Below are positions 58,617 to 64,000 of a DNA stretch of 64,000 nt, piece after piece (the stretch's first letter is position 1; each line of letters opens with the position of its first letter). The stretch spans positions 137,501 to 201,500 of the forward strand of contig WPIO01000060.1 in NCBI GenBank assembly GCA_009760855.2. Reading direction: 5' to 3'. A program made the position numbers and the translations under genes. The DNA comes from Cristatella mucedo (taxonomy: Eukaryota; Bryozoa; Phylactolaemata; Cristatellidae). Below the pieces are notes generated by a model. That model searched no databases. It had not been told where the DNA came from and saw only the letters and a list, made by a program, of their open reading frames with translations.

Positions 58617-60174
58617 GCTGGCCAAGCCAAGAAGGGCAACAGGCAAGCATAAACTCGCCCGGAATGTCGGAAGTAAAATGCTTGCCGAGCAAAATTGTAG
58701 CAGCAGCACGGGGAAGTCAAGTAGCAATGGACAGGCCTATTAAGAGTGCTTCCGATGGCAAAGCGATGCGGGTAAGCAGTAACTGCTACTGCTGCAGCAA
58801 TCGTTAGTGTGGCGAGGAAGCACCTGAAATCTGTGGCACATCAGCTGTCATTGCGCTCGAACGCTGACGAACCAACGTGTGAGCACGATGAGAAGGCTCA
58901 TTCGCTCACCAGAAGGTGACTTTTCGAAGACTGGATCCAGGTTCTTCTCCATAGATTCAAACGATGGCATTCAAGTGACAAGCCACATCCTTCAGCCAGT
59001 GTGTCTTTGGCAGACAGAGATTTTTTCAAACTCAATCCTGGCCGGCTAGTTCAAGCCAAAAAGGTAACTCTAAGCAAACACTGCCACGCTGGCAGCCACG
59101 ATGGGCCGACGAGGAAGTCCGCTGCCCTAGAAAGCAGCAGCAGCCGATGAAAGTGAGTGTTGGACTCAGTAAAAAAGAAGCCTAATGCCGGCGGCCGAGC
59201 AAGATGTGATGGCGCAAGCGCACATGCCTGTGCGCTGCTTGCACACGACACCGCCTATATTAGTGCGCATCCAAGCACGTGCACACACGTACGCATGCGT
59301 ATGCCGGAGGCCCGCACATAACGATGTGTATGTGCACGGTAGCGTAGCTGCAAATGGAGGGACCGCGTCACCGACCGAGGCTCACAGACGGCTGGCTGCC
59401 GAAGAATCGGTGGGTGGGCGGGAGGGGTGAGACCATGCATGGTCACGTCCTCGACCATCGGCTACTTTTTTGTCAGCCGTAACCGAGGACGAAGACAAAG
59501 TGCCACAGGTCTTGCAAGGGTTGACAGCTCTGTCGCCGGAAGTCTACTTCTTCAGCTTAGGAATGGCCAAGGGCTCGATGGCAGCATTGCCGTCGACCAC
59601 ATGCTTGTCGGCATTGGCCGCCGACAGCCGCAGGTGCATCTTTGGCCTTCAGTGCATCGTAGATCGCCTCGGATTCCTTCACGGGAGAGGACTACGAGCG
59701 CATCACACCCCATTAAGCTCTAGGGGCCGAAAATTCGACAACATAACAAACAGGGGAAAAAGCAAGCACCTGCCAACAAAGTGGACGGAGCGGTCGTGCC
59801 GGCCAAAGGCAGCTGGCCACTGGCATCCCGACCCGCGGAGGCGACGATCACCACCCCAGCGCGACTCGACGGAGGACGTACTTTCTCCTCTGCTCGCCGC
59901 TGCGCTGTGTTCCTCGTCGGCTTCTTGGCCTCTCAGACATGCTTCCACCGGTCAGAAGACATCCTCGGCTGATGACCCCCAAACGTGGAACAAATGGAAT
60001 CGCTGAGCGAAGGACGCAGCACCTCCCCGCCCTCTCCCGCAGGTCAGAGGCGTGGTCGGAGATGGCGCGGACGCGAGCGTGCTTGATCCGAGCCTGACGC
60101 ATGACCTCGCGCGACTAGTGGCTGTCGCATCTGTTTATGTTGGCGCATTCGGTGCATCTTTTCTTATTCGCCTT
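58616..60174. other. CG-rich stretch, gene evidence weak
   Basis: Positions 59420-60120 are CG-rich with overlapping open frames. Minus-strand fragments VKESEAIYDALKAKDAPAA (about 59625-59685) and, in another frame, HVVDGNAAIEPLAIPKLKK ending TAG at about 59545 look coding-like but are not in one frame. Confidence 0.3.
59882..59940 (-). CDS. weak candidate first exon, minus strand
   Basis: ATG at 59940, 19 codons (MSERPRSRRGTQRSGEQRR) plus two bases, then GTACGT. The basic composition and CG-rich context would fit a first exon, but nothing links it to later exons. Confidence 0.2.
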
Positions 60175-60320
60175 CCGTATGCATGTACCAGCTTACACTG
60201 TGCCTGCTGCTTTCGGACGGTACCATCTTTCATTTGGTAACAATTTCTATTCAGCATCTGTAAATTGCCTAGAAATATATTCTGTTCTCTAAGGGCGCTA
60301 TGCAAATGCATTATTATTGC
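60175..60320 (+). mobile_element. L2-type LINE tail, subfamily C
   Basis: Shares tgcctgctgctttcgg and the UTR with 20735-20910. Hairpin tail and ATT end. Confidence 0.65.
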
Positions 60321-60804
60321 TATTACTATATTATCTTTCAGCTCGTCTGCCAGTGGCGGGACACGACGGCACGCGCCGACTGCTCGCGTGAGTACTGCGA
60401 CGACTAGTTCGGGGCCACGTGAGGGCAAACTTTGGGAGTGCTCGCCGTCCGCCCTCGCCTCTATAGTCCATCCTCAAGCGTCGAAGAAACAAAGTGGCTC
60501 CGTTTCACTGCGTCGCCTAGGAAAGGGTGCCCTCGGGCTGAGCACGCCACGGCAACCTCGCCTTACCAGACATGTACACAAATAAAAAAACGTGCACATA
60601 AAGAGCTTCTTAATTTATTAGTGTGCAGTGACAAAGCTAACGCAGCCTCGCTGCTGCGCGGCAATTGCAGACATTGACGCCGCAGTGCAACTAACATCAG
60701 TCATTGTAATGCTATGGAAGTACGAGGTGAAATGTCGGAGACAGTATCTCCGTTATAGAAGCCGCAGCGATCGAAGGCAAATATTTCCTGACGCTGAGGT
60801 AAAG
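60321..60804. other. no recognised feature
   Basis: No exon or repeat recognised. Confidence 0.4.
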
Positions 60805-60958
60805 TGAATGACTGAGTACGTCAAGCAGGCCAGCAGAGCCTTGGCGGCTTTCACCTCGCTTGCAGCAACCAAGGATTGTCCACTGCGGGATTCGAATACG
60901 TGACCTCGGTCGTGAGTAGCGATAAGCTTGCAAATCCATCGCGAGCTAAGGCCTGAGT
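60805..60958 (-). mobile_element. SINE2, diverged
   Basis: B-box complement gggattcgaatacgtgacct and body cctcgcttgcagcaaccaag on the + strand. Confidence 0.6.
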
Positions 60959-61317
60959 GCTTCGAATCGGTCCGTATGTTCTGTCCGACACTTAGTGTAA
61001 ACTGAAGACGTGCCGACGCAAGATTGCAACGGCAACTGACTGCCGCGATCTTCGTGGTTTCCTTCGATGACGCCGAGTATGTGCCAAAAGCTGCACTGTT
61101 GAATGAATTAAAATCTCTGTGCACATTGGAAATGTCCGACGGAAGTTCGGCAAACAAACTTCTCTTGAAAATCCGAAAGACAAGAGCTGAAAATAATAAA
61201 CACTTGCGTGAGCAAAAACTTACCGCTAAAGATATTGAGAGCAGCTTCAAAGATGGGCGCTTGGAATAAGAGCGGTACAGCATGGTCAACTCAAAAACAT
61301 CATCCTCTGTCTATCTG

Positions 61318-61370
<53 letters not shown>

Positions 61371-62734
61371 GCTCAACTTATCTCACTGAAGAATTGCGTG
61401 CTACGATATGGGCATAGGCTGAAACCTTAGCATGGCTTTGAACGATAACGCACTATCAGCAAAACTTACTGAGAATTCAAGCGTGAGCATATTTGCTGAC
61501 TTAAAAAAGTACTTACAAGCAACTTCAAGTCACCTGCTTAGTACCCTGAATGCATCGCAATTGTCTAAATTTCATGGCGAAAAACTTTTCGTGCGCATGT
61601 GTCGCTGTCTTACCTCCGTTAGTTCCCATTCAGATTGGACTTGGAGAGGCAGAGAATTCTGGTGGTCATTTCTTCGGGTGAGTGCTGCAGATTGCCAGGC
61701 TGTACACGCTTGCAATGTCTGAGACCAGCGTTCACAAGGAATGTATGTTCCTGCGAAATACTCCAGTGACAAGATCTCAAATAATAGGCATCTCTACTAT
61801 CAAATAAACTCAGCTGGCTAATACGAAAGAGCACGTAAAACCACGTAAATTCGAATAAGAAAAATTGGGTATGCTTTGATGAAGAGACGATTAACTCTAA
61901 AGATGTTCGACAGCGGTATCGATTTGTCCTCCAATACTGAGAGAGCTCTGCGAAATGGCGCCGGCCACGTTATTGCCATGCACCAATAGAGCGTCGACTG
62001 CTGCTCGCTCGGACCGAATCCGAGCGCGTCGCTTAAGACACGTGATTTTTACGCAAGGCTGTGATGCCGCTAGCCAAGATTAACCGAATTCATCGGATTT
62101 CATTCCATTTTTAGGCACCCCAAGCGAGGCTGAGCGAGGCAGTGGGAAAAAGGGAGTGGAGAACGAACGCTTGAAGTCCCCGAAGTCGCTGAGTTCGAGC
62201 GAACCTGTAGTGCATGCAACACGATTAAACGCACTCTGAGTAAAGTAGCATGTACTCGCATCGGCAGCTCATGACACATTTATCTCTGCCAAAAGATCTT
62301 TACCATTTGATGGGCTTTGAAAAATAATGCACGATAACACCAGGCGCATGGAAAGCATGCAGTGTGAATATGAACGCCAAAATCTTACCACCGCAATTGC
62401 ACCTACTCCTCATCGGTACTTTGCAAATTTACTTATTATGCAGTTCATTACCCTGTGTAGGGCATTTAAAAACTCTCAATTAACGACCGCTGCCACTTGA
62501 ATTAGTCAATCGCTTTTTGCAAGAGCACAAACGCACCCAGAGGCCGGCGCCTCTCGACAGGAGTTCATGGTCTGGAGTGTATTACGAACGAACTCTCAGT
62601 TGGATTTCCGAACATCGCGGTTGCAAGTGACCCAGATTTTCAGCCAGCGAAAAAAGGTTCGGTGTATGAATATGCTTATAGCCGAGGAGGCCGTCCAAAC
62701 TTCAATCGCACGCTGCCCTCTCAGGATGCAGCCA
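60959..62734. other. no confident gene
   Basis: Two plus-strand open frames (61024-61269, with LLNELKSLCTLEMSDGSSAN; 61432-61722, with ADLKKYLQATSSHLLSTLNA) are Lys/Glu/Ser-rich and could be exon or element pieces. Neither is recognised or has clear splice sites. Confidence 0.3.
61317..61369. repeat. (CT)n microsatellite
   Basis: About 25 CT units with one interruption. Confidence 0.95.
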
Positions 62735-64000
62735 CTAGTGATATGGAAACCACAGTAAATGTTATCCATCGTCAACTAAAGTGAAAGCAAAGCAGATCTT
62801 ATCCATCCTTAAACCAAATCAGGTCATTAAAACGGAACAAAAGAAACTGAAATCGGAAGTCACGATGACGATTTCCGGCGGCTCTACTGCCTTGGTCTAG
62901 CATGCCATACAATCTGCGATCAAACACACTAGGTCAGGGTAAAGCCTCTCGTAATGTCAACCGCAGCAAACCTTATCCGAAATAAGCCGAAAGAATATCG
63001 TTAGTGCACGCTCAACACACTGAAATCGGAAGTCAGGATGACAAATTCCGGGGACCACTGCAAATGCCAACGATGTTCGCCGTGAGCAAGAAACAGAGCA
63101 TAAGTATCCATCCCCTAACCAAACCAGGTCGATACTGCAAACTTAACGAACGAAATAATCATCAGAAGTCGCAACGATGATTTCCGGCGGCTCAATTACG
63201 TCAGCCTAGCAGGCCTCCAATCTGATCGAGCACAGCAACGCTAGGCTAAAGCCTCCCATTGTATGTCCACCACGGAAAATCATAGCCATCCTCAACCCAA
63301 TGCAAGTCATTGGTACGAAATTAACAAACTCGACTGAAATAAGAACACGGTAAGGATTCTCGGTGACTCAACTGCATCAGCCTGTATCGTAAAGTCTGAT
63401 CCTATACTGCAAGTGAAAAACTCATGCCACGAATAAAGACATTCCAAACTAATATCGGTAGTGACGACAACGATTCGCTCAACTTTATTGCCTGGGGGTA
63501 GCATGCCATTAAATAAGTGTTCAAACACTGCTAGACCAGGCTGAAGCCTCTCATACTGTGGAAACCCCAACAAATCAAATTCATCCTCAACTCAATACCT
63601 AAAAATACTGCGAACTTAACATTAGAAACTTATATAGGAAGTCACGATCATGATTTCCGGCGGCTCTACTTCCCGCTCTACCATGCCGTCCAAAAAGTGG
63701 TCAAACGCTGCTTCACCATGTTGAAGACTCTCATAACATCTCAACCGAAGAAAATCTTATCAACCCAGAGCAGGGCATTACAACAAACATCCCGAAAGAG
63801 CTAAAATCATAAGAAACGGTGATCGTTTCCAGTGGCTCGCTTGCCTAGGGCTAGCAGACCGTACGTTCTGTGATCAAACACCGCCAGTCCAGTTCACGCA
63901 CAAAATATGTGAACCTCAGAAAGTTCTATATCAACTCAAAGAAGAACCACGGCATACTTTATATGTGCTAAAACCAAAGCTCGTCGTTAATACGTGCCTA
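62735..64000. repeat. diverged tandem array, ~174-bp unit, runs off the edge
   Basis: The motif gatttccggcggctc and variants recur at 62871, 63044, 63180, 63356, 63471, 63653 and 63824 (spacings 173, 136, 176, 115, 182, 171). Each is followed by similar blocks (tagcatgcca.., gatcaaacac.., aaagcctctc.., aacc..aaa.cttatcc). Units are only moderately similar. No open frame spans it. Confidence 0.75.

Noticed and set aside
60753-61289. 178-codon open frame on the minus strand
   Set aside because: It overlaps a SINE2 copy and plus-strand open frames, shows no motif and has unconvincing codon use.

Overview
This window is repeat-dense nuclear DNA from an invertebrate animal. The evidence is spliced exons with GT-AG (once GC-AG) introns, two recognisable eukaryotic genes, and dozens of broken non-LTR retrotransposon and tRNA-SINE copies. 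NEDD8 carries the K-V-Q-G-G variant that I recall from arthropods, which weakly suggests a protostome. I cannot name the phylum safely. No bacterial-type genes, operons, CRISPR arrays or rRNA were seen.

Two host genes can be read exon by exon. (1) A CIBAR/FAM92-type BAR-domain protein lies on the + strand at 17801-29889. Eight coding exons were found and all phases agree. The first coding exon was not found. One intron looks like GC-AG, is filled by a 15-bp minisatellite and is open in frame. The C-terminus may be alternative: either a read-through tail ending at 27895 or an Asp-rich tail exon at 29725-29889. (2) NEDD8 lies on the - strand at 39776-36200. It is complete at 85 residues in four coding exons, two of them only 18 nt long. 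Weaker host evidence: a probable first coding exon behind a CRE/CCAAT promoter at 43.2-43.6 kb (+), two phase-compatible exons of an unrecognised gene at 56.46-57.70 kb (-), and a frame-shifted coding-looking block at 12.85-13.05 kb (-).

Nearly everything else is mobile DNA. L2-A is an L2/CR1-like LINE with an (ATT)n tail that folds into a hairpin. L2-B is a second LINE with a (TACAT)n tail. SINE1 has a tRNA-like head and a tail shared with L2-A. SINE2 has a tRNA-like head and its own body. There are also fossils of LTR retrotransposons: a Ty3/gypsy-like pol and gag remnant at 4.4-8.3 kb, two related ~0.8-1.1 kb LTR-like units at 2.7-3.6 and 40.6-41.5 kb, and a probable solo LTR at 32.5-32.8 kb. 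Nesting is extensive, with two or three layers at several places, and gives a relative order of insertion. The right edge (62.7-64.0 kb) is a diverged ~174-bp tandem array.

Layout: 0-10 kb nested LINE/SINE and LTR fossils; 10-17 kb sparse, with a TATA/hairpin locus and a palindrome cluster; 17.8-30.1 kb CIBAR gene with LINE-filled introns; 30-35.5 kb nested LINEs; 35.9-40 kb NEDD8; 40-43 kb LTR-like unit and LINEs; 43-64 kb weak gene evidence among LINE/SINE copies, ending in the tandem array. Element boundaries are approximate (about +/-20 bp) unless a target-site duplication is quoted.
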